Assembly: GCA_964431545.1 (NCBI GenBank)
Contig: CAYSLC010000035.1
Location: 1 to 33,077, forward strand
Length of the DNA stretch: 33,077 nt
DNA from: CAYSLC01 sp964431545
GTDB lineage: Bacteria; Desulfobacterota; Desulfobacteria; Desulfobacterales; JAABSP01
Direction of reading: 5' to 3'
This document shows positions 1-8,619 of the stretch, piece after piece. The position numbers and the translations under genes are program-made. The notes beneath the pieces are model-generated. The model did no database searches and was not told the DNA's origin. It saw only the letters and a list, made by a program, of their open reading frames with translations. The first letter of the stretch is position 1; each line of letters opens with the position of its first letter.

Positions 1-45
1 GGGGCGCCCTCTCGGACGCCCCGACGCGCCGACGGGTTGTCGGCG
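1..45. other. Two adjacent hairpins at the left edge
   Basis: The first hairpin pairs GGGGCG (1-6) with CGCCCC (17-22). The second pairs CGCCGAC (27-33) with GTCGGCG (39-45) around a 5-nt loop. Neither has a T-run on either strand, so they are weak candidates for a terminator. They lie just downstream of the small minus-strand gene ending at 66 and could end its transcript or that of a gene further left. The sequence shows only the pairing. Confidence 0.3.
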
Positions 46-65
46 GAAACCAGGATAGGGTCGTT

Positions 66-254
66 CTAAACGGTTCCCTCGTCCATCTTCTTCTGCCGTT
101 CCTCTTTTGCCGGCTGCACGTTGTGGAGGCAGCCGGTGCCTTCGCCCTCCTGCCTGTCGAAGGTTTCGGCCTCACCGGTATCGATGGAGAGTTTATCCAT
201 GGTCTTCTGCCGTTCTTCCTTGCCTTCCATGGCTCTGTCTTTCGTTTCGGTCAT
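66..254 (-). CDS. Small highly charged protein with a duplicated EERQK motif, 62 aa, function unknown
   Basis: I do not recognise this protein. It is rich in Glu, Lys, Asp, Arg and Gln, has no membrane segment or signal peptide, and has one Cys. A short motif occurs twice: KEERQKTMDKL near residues 12-22 and KEERQKKMDEG near residues 50-60, which suggests an internal duplication or two copies of a helix. The ATG at 254 is chosen because AAGGAGGT lies eight bases upstream; an upstream in-frame ATG at 341 has no such site. The gene follows the giant membrane protein gene on the same strand after 189 bases, so it may be its own unit. The strong ribosome site and clean start argue that it is expressed. 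Its composition suggests a soluble, possibly disordered or coiled protein; no function can be assigned. Confidence 0.6.
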   Translation of the reverse strand: MTETKDRAMEGKEERQKTMDKLSIDTGEAETFDRQEGEGTGCLHNVQPAKEERQKKMDEGTV

Positions 255-356
255 AACGTCGTACCTCCTTTTTCTGTTCCTTGGGAACCGAAGTCCGCGT
301 TCCCGATGGTTTCGTCCATTACACCATGATCGATCGGCCATGGGTATGGGGGCAAC

Positions 357-395
357 GGTGTAGATTCTTGCCGGAAGGGTGTAGATTCTTGCCGG
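357..395. repeat. Two 18-bp perfect direct repeats, 21-bp period
   Basis: GGTGTAGATTCTTGCCGG occurs at 357-374 and again, without mismatch, at 378-395. The start-to-start distance of 21 bp is two turns of B-DNA, so both copies present the same face. The pair lies between the stop of the giant membrane gene (444) and the start of the small charged gene (254), about 100 bp upstream of the latter. It could be a tandem site for a dimeric or cooperative regulator, or a short 21-bp tandem duplication with no function. No -24/-12 promoter was found between the repeats and 254. Confidence 0.6.
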
Positions 396-443
396 CGCAC
401 CCTATCTTTGTGTCCGTTTCCTCCCCCGTTGTCTTCCATCGGG

Positions 444-3400
444 CTATGCCCATCCTTCCAGATCCGCGCGGAAGATCCGGACCCGTTTCAGGATCTCTTC
501 CCTCCAGATGTTGAAGGCGACCATTCCCGCCATGAGAACCGCGCCCACCGCCAGCAGCAGGACCCCCTTGGCCACGGCCTGCTCCGGGTAGTATCGGACC
601 AGTTGAGCGGTGACGTTGAGGACCAGGAAGGCGGTGGCCCCATAGAGAAACGCCCGGATCCGCAGGGTGATTCCCGCTGAAATCCCGGCCATGGAGAGGC
701 CGACCATGAGGATGAAGACGGTGAGTTCCGGTCTCAGGAAGAGATCGGCGGTGGCGGCGGCATAGAGGGCGCACGTGGCCGCCAGACGGGTGGTGTTGAG
801 CACGCTCCGGTTCAGGGTCCTCCGGTGGAGATGGAGGAGCGCCAATACGCTCAGGGCCCCCGGAATCACATAGAGCTGCACCAGGTGGAGCCGCTCGGCC
901 CACAGGGGGATCCAGAGGTAGATCGAGCCGTTGATCAACAGGACCGCCGGATAGAGCAGCCAGCCCCCGGCGCCGGAGCGGTACATGGACAGGTAGAGCA
1001 GTCCGGCCGAAAGCAGCGCGGCGGCTGCGTGCGGAGACCCCAGGTGCCAGGGGATCGTGACCAGCGCCACGATCGGCAGGGCCAGGGTGATGGTGCCCAC
1101 CGGGTTCTCGATGGATCTCCACTTCCCGAAATACCGGACCAGGTGCAGCGCGTAGCCCGCGCCGAGCAGGGCCGCGGTGTCGAGGAGCATGGGCGGGATC
1201 GGCCCGAACATCAGCAGGCGAAGGTAGGCACCGAAGGCGAAGACCATTCCGGCGGTCCCGTATACCCAGCCCGGGGAGCGGGTCCGGGCGGTCTCCACGC
1301 CGGCCAGGAGGATCAGCATAATCATCGACGCCAGGGCCGCCGCGCCGTGGACCGTGAATCCGGCCGCCCCCGTTCCCATGAGCCGGACCCACAGGTCGAT
1401 CCCATGGAGGGTCCACTCCGTCAGCGCCAGGGCGAAGACGAGGTACGTCACCGGTTTCAGCCGGATGGGAGAAGCCGGAAGCCCCCATGGCGGCGCCGTC
1501 TTTTGGAACCGGGCGCCCAGGCCGATGAGCCCCCAGAGGCAGAGGCCCAGTTGGAGGGTCAGCCAGGGCAGGAGGGTCCGGATCTGATCCATCTTGGCGG
1601 CGATGAGGGGCCAGACCTGGTAGAGCCGGATCCCCGGGGCCGCCTTGGACGGGACCACGGCCATGGGCCAGGTGTGGAGCAGGATCAGGAAGAGGACCAC
1701 CCCGCCCCAGGCCCACCGTCGGTCCCCGCGCCATCGGCCGACGGCCGTGAAGGCGAGGGCCGACAGGGCCAGCACCGCCACGGTCTCCCCGAAGGAGCCC
1801 ACGGGCAGGGCCACCAGGGCCGCCAGGGTCAGGAACGGGAAGATGGCGGTCCAAGCGCCGACGGCTGGGGAGATCGATGCCAAAAGGGGGTTCGACCGGT
1901 CTTTGGGCCCCCGGATGTCGATCCCCAGGAGGGCCAAGGACCACAGGGCGAACACCAGGGGCACGCCGAATCCGGGCGGAGACCACCGGAGCACCACCGC
2001 CCCCATGGCCACCGGGAGGGCGGCCAGTGTGGCGTGGGCGGTGACGGCGGACGGGCGTTGACGGTGGAGCAGGAACAGGGAGGGCACCAGGAGGATCGCC
2101 GCCCAGACCAGGGCCGGCTCCGGGACCGATGCCGCTCCGGCGTTCAGGGCCAGGGCGGCCGTCCATGCGGCGGTGACGCAGCCGGCGGCGGTGAACATGG
2201 CCCACCCATGGGAGAGAAGCGGCTTTTTCATGTCGATGTTCCGCCATCCCCATCGTCCCGAGGCGGATCGGAGCCATCTTCGCCAGAGCACGGCGGCGCC
2301 CAGGAGGAGATCCCCCAGGAGGGCCACGAGGAGGATCAGAAGGGCCGGGGTTCCGCCGGCCACCTGGCCCGTATGGCGTACGGCGCCGCAGAGGCCGGAC
2401 ATCACCGCCGCGGAGACCGCGACGCCCGCCAGGCTTTGCCACGGGATGTCCCGTGTCATCAGGAAGAGGTACGCCGACAGGATGAGCCAGAAGGGCCATG
2501 ATCCCATCGGCGGCGGCGCGCCGAGCCGGATCGGATCGGCGAGGATCAGGGCGGCGAGCCCCATCCACGGCCAGATTCCCGGCGACACGGCCCAGGCGGG
2601 GGTCCGTTCGTTGAACCGGCGCAGTCCACTGCTTCCGACAAACCAGAGGAGGAAAGGCCAGGCGATCCACGGAAAAAAGACCGCCGGTCCGAACCGGAGG
2701 AGGATCGCCACGGCCGCGCCGTGGACCAGCAGGCCGACGCCGGCGCCACGGATCTCGGCGGCCCGGGGAAGGGGCCGGGCCAGGACCGCCAGGGCGGCGG
2801 CCAGCAGGAGGAATCCGAGGGGCGGGAAAATCGAAAGATTCGGACCGATCTCCGGGCCGACGGTGAGGATCGTCCCGAAAATCCCGACGCCCCGGATCAG
2901 GGAGAGGGTAAAGAGACCGGCGGTCCCCACCCACACCGGGGCCGCGAACCTGGTTCGCCACCCGGGACGCCGGGCCATTCCCCGGTCCAGCAGGGCGCCG
3001 CCGAGGGAGAGGCCCGCCGCCCAGAGCCAGAAGCTTGGGGTGCCGGCCATGGACGTCAGGGCCATTTCCGGGTGGAGGAGGACCCCGCCGAACCCCAGAA
3101 GACCGAGGTATGCGGCGGCGACCCCGGCGAGGGTCCGGCCGAACAGGGCCCTGGCCGACAAGAGGAGACCGGCGGCGGAGAGAAAGAGATTGAGGACCAA
3201 AATCGGACCGAGGGCCGGCGCCGTCACCGCCAGGCAGACCTGCTGGGCCGCCGCGGCGAGGGACAGGGCCGAAGCCTGGTCCAGGAGTGTTGTGCGATAG
3301 AGGCGCTCGGTATCGTCGCCGGCCTCCGCGAGGTTGTGGCGTTTCCGTTGGAAGATCTTCCAGCCGGCAAGCCCGTAGGCGAGAGAGAGGAGCGCCAGCA

Positions 3401-6400
3401 CCGTCCCGGTCGAGGGGTCGAGGAAGAGGCGGGCGGGGGGGACGATCTCGAACAACTGGACATGGAGGACCAGAATCGACAGGAGGACCGCGGCCAGGAG
3501 TTCATGGACGAGGAGCGGATCCCGCCGGATGCGGGCGCCCAGGGCGAAGAAGAGGGCCGAGACCCCCAGTGCCGGGAGGATGGCCAGATCGGGGCGGATG
3601 ACCCAGAGCCCCACGGCGCCGGCCACCGTGGCTAGAATGATCCCGTGGGCCGTCCGGAAGGTCGCCCCTTCGATGCCCGTCCCGCCGGCCGGAAGCGGAG
3701 TCCGCCCCGCCATGATGGCCGAGGCGAGGCGGCGGACCGTGTCGGAGGCCGAGGCCCGGCGCACCGCCATCCAGGTCCCCGTTCCATGGATCGCCGCCGC
3801 GGCGAGAAAAAACCACGGCCGGGGGCCGAACAGCAGGTACGCCGATCCCATGGCGGCGAGGAGCCCCATCAAGACGGCCCCGGGCCAGAGGCGGAACCGT
3901 CCGTGCCGGAGGATGAGGCACGCGGCCAGGCCGGTCCCCAGCAGGAGGGCGAGGAGCCACGCCGGGGTCGGGCGATGGATCACCGGAAAGAGGGTCGCCC
4001 GTATCGAGGCATAGGCCCAGAGGCCGACCATGGCCTGGGTCAGGGGCGTCAAGGCGGTCTTCAGGGGGGAGAGGGGATGGACCGGAAAACGCCAGAAGAG
4101 GTGGATCTCCCCTTCCTTGAAGTCAGGGGAGATGGTCTTCCGACCGAGATCGCTTCGGACCGATTCCGCGAGGGACATCCGCCAGGTGGAGACGGCCAGG
4201 CCCCAGGCGGCCGCCACCTCCAGGAAGCCGGGAGAGGGGCCGGGGAAATAGGTCTGCTTGGTCAGCGCGCAGGCCACCAGGGAGAGGAGGAGTCCGCCAT
4301 AAAAAAGGGGACGGGAGCCGATCCCCAGACCGACCCCGAAGAGGAGGGCGGCGGCCAGGCCCGAGGTGGTGATCCGGAAGAGGGCCAGTGTGCCGGAATG
4401 TGCCGGGAGCATCCATGGCGGGGCGATCCAGATGGCCGCGAGGCCGAGAGCGATCGACACCAGTCCGCAGTTGACGAGGTGCGTGGGCGGATAGGCCGAG
4501 GCGGCCCGGCGCGATCGGCGGAGCCCCGACGCGATCCAGAGCCCGGCCAGGAGCAGCATCCCCATGGAGATCTGGGGCATCCGGCCGAATGCGGTCAGAA
4601 TCGGCAGAAAGGCGANNNNNNNNNNNNNNNNNNNNNNNNNNNNNNNNNNNNNNNNNNNNNNNNNNNNNNNNNNNNNNNNNNNNNNNNNNNNNNNNNNNNN
4701 NNNNNNNNNNNNNNNGTCAGGGTGGCGGTCAACAGGCCGGTCAGGGCGGCGACGGGTCCGGGTCCGGCATGGGCGAGGCTCCACACGGCCAAGGCGTATC
4801 CAAAAGCGGCGCAGGCGCCCAGCCCGCCACGGGCCAGGGCCAGCGCCTTGCGGGAAAGGGCCCATCGGTGGACGGCAAAGAGTCCGACCAGTCCCGGAAG
4901 GGCGGCGATGAGATGGAGGGCCGGGTCCATCGGTTTGAGGATCAGCAGGCCGTAGAGCCCGGCGGCGCAGGCCGCGGAGAGGAGCAGGGGGACCAGGGTG
5001 AGGTACTGGCGGACCATGGCCGCGTAGATCCCCGTCCCCAGGGCCAGGGTGACGGCACGGGGGATCGGGGCCGGCCATGCCGCCGCCATTGACAGGGCCG
5101 AGAGGCCGTAGACGGCGAAGGTGAACCGGGAGAGGAAGGGGAACTGCCGGGTCCAGGTCTTGAACCGGGAGTCGATGAAAAAGAGGATCCCGGACAAGGC
5201 CATCAGGAAGGGGCCGGCATATCCGTCCGGGAAGGGGAGGGGATGGCGCCACGTCACATGGACGAAGGAGACGGCGGCGGCGAAGACCAGGGTCCCGGCC
5301 GCGTAGAAAGCGGCCTTGCCTCGATCCAGGAAGATCGATTTCAGCCAGTCGTTGGTGAACCGGCGCGCTCCATAAGCCAACAGCCCCAAAAGGAGCAGGT
5401 GGAGGAGGGCCGCCGGGACCCAGGACGGGGACCGGGCCGCGATCGGCGCCAGGAGCTGAACCGAAGAGATGGCCACGAAAAGACGGACGTATGCCCCTTG
5501 GAGGGTCCGGTCCATGATCCCCGAGGCGAGTTGGGCCATGTGGAAAAACGCGGCCAGGTTGACGGCCAGGAGCAGCCCCCCCACGGCGGTCGGCAACGGG
5601 TCCGGGAAGCCGATGTCCGCCAGCCGGACGGACCCCGCGATGCTGATGGGGATCAAAAGCATCCCCAAAGAGAAGAGGATGGTGCAGGCGGTCCGGAGAT
5701 CCGGTCGGCGGACCAGGAGTTTGTAGGCGCCCCCCAGGATGACAAAGGTGTAGAGAAAGAGGCTCGACGCAATGATCAGGGCCCGGGTGAATCCACCGGT
5801 GTACCCGATGAGAAAGAGAGAGCCGGCGATGAAGGAGAATCCGCTGATGAACCACCCCACGTTCTGGGCCAGAAACGGGAGGAGGCGGCGGGGGAGGCGC
5901 GAGGCCTTCCGCATCGCCTGCTCCAGTGCCGCGGGCCTCCGGGGTTTCCACGCGAAACCCATCCCGCCGTCGGTCCGCTTCTTCCGGGACGGCTTGGCGA
6001 TCCGGGACGAATCGGAGGTTCGGGCGGCGGCCCGGTTTTGGGGGATGGCGGGTGACGGGGAGGGTTCGAGCCGCTTGGCCCGCACGGCCGGTTTCGGCCG
6101 ATCGGCGGGGCGGGATATGGTTCGGGACGGGGCCGGTGCGGTCGGTTCCGTCTCCCCCCGCCATGGAGGCGCGCCCAAGGGGCTGCCGGGAAGGGCGGCG
6201 GCCAGCTCCCGCCATGCGGTCTCCCGCCACTGGTGGCGGCTCTGCTCGATGGGGGAGGGCAGGGTCGCCGAAACCTGGCGGAACCAGAGGGTGTCGATCT
6301 TGCCGGCCAGGTGGGCGTGGTCCGCCTCGGACATCGCCCCCGACGCCTTCAGGCGGTTGAGTTCCAGGCGGAGCAGGATCTGGCGGTCGGTCCGGCGAGC

Positions 6401-6466
6401 GGCCCGCTTCTCCCCTATGTACTTGGCCCAGAAGATGATCAGGACGATTCCCAGCAATGTTTTCAT
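444..6466 (-). CDS. Giant polytopic membrane protein (at least ~1,970 aa), split by an assembly gap
   Basis: The N-terminal piece is 6466-4716 (583 codons) and the C-terminal piece 4615-444 (1,389 aa); 100 N lie between. Residues 2-18 form a hydrophobic N-terminal anchor. Residues 20-95 are soluble and helical, with a patch resembling short oligomerisation motifs (SGAMSEADHAHLAGKID). Residues 95-195 form a Pro/Arg-rich linker. From about residue 200 to near the end the chain is almost continuous hydrophobic helix, dozens of membrane segments by eye, ending in a short basic tail (WREEILKRVRIFRADLEGW). The start at 6466 has AAGGAGG with a 5-nt spacer. It begins 77 bp after pspA on the same strand, so co-transcription from the sigma-54 promoter is likely. 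The layout recalls large bacterial membrane families such as DUF2339, but this copy is about twice that length and I cannot place it. No catalytic motif was seen. Confidence 0.8.
4616..4715. other. Assembly gap (100 N) inside the giant membrane gene
   Basis: The run is exactly 100 N. Going down the minus strand the gene leaves two bases of a codon before the gap and needs one more base to match the two leftover bases after it, so the true missing length should be 2 modulo 3. The placeholder length of 100 is 1 modulo 3, so its size is not real. Confidence 0.95.
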
Positions 6467-6543
6467 GGCGGCCTCCTTTTGTCACCGTTCCGGGTGAACC
6501 CCCGGGTGAGCCGGCTGCGGATGGTCCGAATCCCTTGATCCCC

Positions 6544-7233
6544 CTATCCGATCCGCTCCGGCCCCTCCCCGATCTTCCGCTCCAGGTCGGCCAGCTCGGC
6601 CTCCACGGCGGCGTCGGTCTCCAGTTCCTCGAACTCCCGTTCCAGCTCCGTGGCCTCGTCGTCCAGGTCGGCCACGGCGTCGCTCCGGGCCTCGATCTCC
6701 ACCACCCGGCTCTCCATCCGGTCGAACTTCTCCTCGATCGCCACGCCCCGTTCGAACCGGTGAACCGTGGTCCCCAGGCGGGTTCGGGCCTCGGCCATCC
6801 GCTGGCGGGCGGCCAGGGCGCTCCGTTTCCGGCGGGCCTCCTCGAGCTTCGCCTCCAGTTTCCGGTACTGGGACTTCAGGGAACGGCTGGTGCTCTCCGC
6901 GGAGGACCAGGCCGCCTCCAGGTCCTCGATGATCCGGTCGTGCTCCTTCTTGCGGGTCAGGGCCTTGACGGCCAGGTCCCGCTGGTTCCGGCGCAGCGCC
7001 GTTTCAGCCTTCCCCTGCCACGCCTCGGATTTCCGGCGGTGGTGCTGTAAGTCCCGATAAAGCTGTTTCTCCCGGGCGATGGCGTCGAGGACCCCGCCCC
7101 GGGCCCGGTGGATGTTCTCCTCCATCTCCCGGATGATCTGCTTGATCATCCGCTCCGGGTCCTCCACCCGGTCGATCATGTCGTTGATGTTGGCGGAGAT
7201 GATATCGGTGATGCGGATAAAGAAACTGGCCAT
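6544..7233 (-). CDS. pspA: Phage shock protein A (PspA/IM30 family)
   Basis: The 229-residue product is close to the usual PspA length of about 220. Family members bind stressed inner membrane through an N-terminal amphipathic helix and polymerise as coiled-coil scaffolds (ESCRT-III superfamily). Here residues 1-25 form that helix, followed by the family signature VEDPERMIKQIIREMEENI. Heptad-rich, strongly charged helices fill residues 25-190, and an acidic C-terminal helix follows (EFEELETDAAVEAELADLE). ATG 7233 is chosen because AAGGAGG (7241-7247) precedes it and the N-terminus then aligns with the family; upstream in-frame codons lie inside the promoter region. The gene sits behind a -24/-12 promoter, as in classical psp operons, but no pspB, pspC or pspF is in the window. 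The next gene is the giant membrane protein, 77 bp downstream. Confidence 0.92.
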   Translation of the reverse strand: MASFFIRITDIISANINDMIDRVEDPERMIKQIIREMEENIHRARGGVLDAIAREKQLYRDLQHHRRKSEAWQGKAETALRRNQRDLAVKALTRKKEHDRIIEDLEAAWSSAESTSRSLKSQYRKLEAKLEEARRKRSALAARQRMAEARTRLGTTVHRFERGVAIEEKFDRMESRVVEIEARSDAVADLDDEATELEREFEELETDAAVEAELADLERKIGEGPERIG

Positions 7234-7303
7234 GGTTTGCCTCCTTGGGTGTCGGGTTGCGGTTGGGACACGCGGCTTCACTTGCGTTCCGCGGGTTTCT
7301 TGG

Positions 7304-7318
7304 GCAAAGAACGTGCCA
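7304..7318 (-). promoter_or_regulatory. Sigma-54 (-24/-12) promoter of pspA
   Basis: On the minus strand the sequence reads TGGCACGTTCTTTGC, matching the RpoN consensus TGGCAC-N5-TTGC at every fixed position. The start of transcription should fall near 7292, giving a leader of about 60 nt before the pspA ATG at 7233. An imperfect inverted repeat, GGGCGG-N11-CCGCCC, starts near 7351, and an AT-rich stretch lies at 7409-7440; these could hold activator or bending-protein sites but are weak by eye. The region 7234-7588 has no convincing gene. Confidence 0.88.
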
Positions 7319-7588
7319 TCGGTGGAATCCCTGATATATATCGGAGAGATGGGCGGATCTGCCCGACCCGCCCCTCCCTTCAAAAGCCTCCTGAGCCGGG
7401 CCTGTATGATCAAAAATTGTATGGGAGTTGACATTTTGTGATAGGGGTCTGGTCGGCGGGGAAGATGACGGGCGTACATCCCTACAAAATCAAGGACGGG
7501 GATGTCGTCCACCGCTCCCCGGGAGATCGCCGGCAGGCGGGGGGAGTGGAACTCGAAAGAGGCGGGGCGGGTCGTCCTGGGCGGAGGA

Positions 7589-8278
7589 TTACCGGATCGA
7601 CCCGCTGTAGAGGTACCAGCCGATGCCGACGGTGAAGAGGAAATTGCCCCAGAGACCGTGCTCCAGGGCCGGCGCCACCACCGAACGTGCGGTGAGATAG
7701 CGGTAGCCGAAAAGGATCCCGCCCACCCCGGAGAAGACCGGGGCGACCCAGTTGCCGTAGAAGATGTGGGCCAGGCCGAAGCTCAGGGCGTTGGCGAGGA
7801 TCAGAACGGCGGGATTGGGGAAGAGATCCCCGTACCGGTGGAAAAAGAAGGCGCGGAAGATGATCTCCTGGGGGTAGGCGGCCACGATAGGGTAGAACAC
7901 CAGCACGGCCAGCCATACCAGCGGCTTGTGTTTTGGAAAGGCGAGGAAGAGATCGGGGAAGAAGAAGTACACGGTGACGGTGAGGAGCAGGGCGACGGGG
8001 AAAAAGAAGAGAAGGACGTCTCCGATGTGGCGGCGGAAATCCTCGACCCGCCAGAACCGCCGGTCGTCGAACGCGGCATGACGCCGGAGGTGGATGTAAC
8101 ATCCCAGGGCGATGATGAACCCGAGGTGAACCACGGTGAAAGCGATCCGATGGCGGATGGGGTAGAGGAGGAGGGGCAGGATGAAGAAGAAAAGGAGGCA
8201 TTCCAGCCCCAGACGGCGCCGTTGAGTTCGAATTGTTTCCATATCCTGGGGCTCGCGGTCGGGGAGGCCCATCCGCAT
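7589..8278 (-). CDS. CPBP-family intramembrane protease homologue (CAAX/Abi, PF02517 type)
   Basis: This 229-residue multi-pass protein has the CPBP layout. Motif 1 is Q137-E138-IIF-R142, motif 2 is F167-GLA-H171, and motif 3 is H207-GLWG-N212. Family members are membrane-embedded glutamate proteases or scaffolds; in many the first motif is EExxxR, and here the first Glu is Gln while the second Glu and both His remain. About six to seven hydrophobic helices are visible (27-40, 45-62, 88-107, 120-135, 155-172, 180-195, 211-225). The ATG at 8278 is preferred over that at 8320 because AGGAGG lies six bases upstream and because 8320 overlaps a probable -10 box. The C-terminal FLFTVGIGWYLYSG resembles a proteobacterial subgroup as I recall it. 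The substrate is unknown. Whether the Gln substitution preserves activity cannot be judged here. Confidence 0.82.
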   Translation of the reverse strand: MRMGLPDREPQDMETIRTQRRRLGLECLLFFFILPLLLYPIRHRIAFTVVHLGFIIALGCYIHLRRHAAFDDRRFWRVEDFRRHIGDVLLFFFPVALLLTVTVYFFFPDLFLAFPKHKPLVWLAVLVFYPIVAAYPQEIIFRAFFFHRYGDLFPNPAVLILANALSFGLAHIFYGNWVAPVFSGVGGILFGYRYLTARSVVAPALEHGLWGNFLFTVGIGWYLYSGSIR

Positions 8279-8319
8279 GGAAATCCTCCTCTTTTTGGGT
8301 CGGGTCCTTTTTCCGGACA

Positions 8320-8349
8320 TTCATACGCCAATCGATCCAACAAAGTCAA
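8320..8349 (-). promoter_or_regulatory. Probable sigma-70 promoter of the CPBP gene
   Basis: On the minus strand a -35 box TTGACT (8344-8349, five of six matches) is followed after 18 bp by TATGAA (8320-8325, four of six). Transcription would start near 8313, giving a leader of about 35 nt to the ATG at 8278. This placement also argues against the upstream ATG at 8320. Confidence 0.5.
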
Positions 8350-8417
8350 ACGGCAATCCGTCCCCGCGGCCCCGGGAGTAAATGGTACACATCCGCTCCT
8401 AATTCTTGAAACTCTCT

Positions 8418-8446
8418 TTCAATTGTGGTAAATCGATAAATACTAT
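8418..8446 (+). promoter_or_regulatory. Candidate promoter of the outer-membrane protein gene
   Basis: A weak -35 TTCAAT (8418-8423) and a -10 TACTAT (8441-8446) are spaced by 17 bp in the only AT-rich stretch upstream of the 8620 start. The palindromic operator begins two bases after the -10, so a bound repressor would cover the transcription start. An alternative -35/-10 pair, TTGAAA (8406-8411) with TAAATC (8429-8434), also has 17-bp spacing. The leader would be about 165 nt; no riboswitch or small gene was recognised in it. Confidence 0.42.
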
Positions 8447-8447
8447 C

Positions 8448-8473
8448 AAAATGAATGAACGTTCATTCATTTT
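8448..8473. promoter_or_regulatory. Perfect 26-bp palindrome, TetR-type operator
   Basis: The centre is between 8460 and 8461 and all 13 base pairs match; the core is TGAATGAACGTTCATTCA. TGAATGA/TCATTCA half-sites are typical of TetR-family repressors that control efflux or fatty-acid metabolism. The site follows the candidate -10 box of the outer-membrane protein gene and lies about 100 bp upstream of the divergent CPBP promoter, so it may act on the former or on both. No TetR gene lies in the window. Confidence 0.8.
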
Positions 8474-8619
8474 TTGCGGATCCATGCCCCATGGTTCCAT
8501 TCAGAAAAAGGGCGGTCACCGCCGGGGAAAGGAGGTGGAAGGTACCAGTCGGGCCGGGAAGAAAAACATCCCATCACGATGCATCCACGCAGGACAAACC
8601 AACCGAGGAGGGAGAGTAG

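Noticed and set aside
825..2501. Long plus-strand open frames opposite the giant membrane gene
   Set aside because: The products are low-complexity Gly/Gln/Asp/Arg-rich chains without ribosome sites; the minus strand gives coherent membrane helices.
4716..6485. Start of the giant gene at 6485 in the frame that is correct only after the gap
   Set aside because: On this side of the gap that frame gives Arg/Pro-rich nonsense; the frame starting at 6466 has a ribosome site and a membrane anchor.
7409..7419. Possible IHF site upstream of the pspA promoter
   Set aside because: ATCAA is followed by TTG after three bases rather than four, so it misses the consensus.
7428..7433. TTGACA on the plus strand as a -35 box
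   Set aside because: No -10 box lies at 16-18 bp, and no plus-strand gene starts downstream before the CPBP coding region.
8526..8534. AAAGGAGGT in the barrel gene leader as the ribosome site of a small leader gene
   Set aside because: No start codon lies at a suitable distance with a convincing frame behind it.
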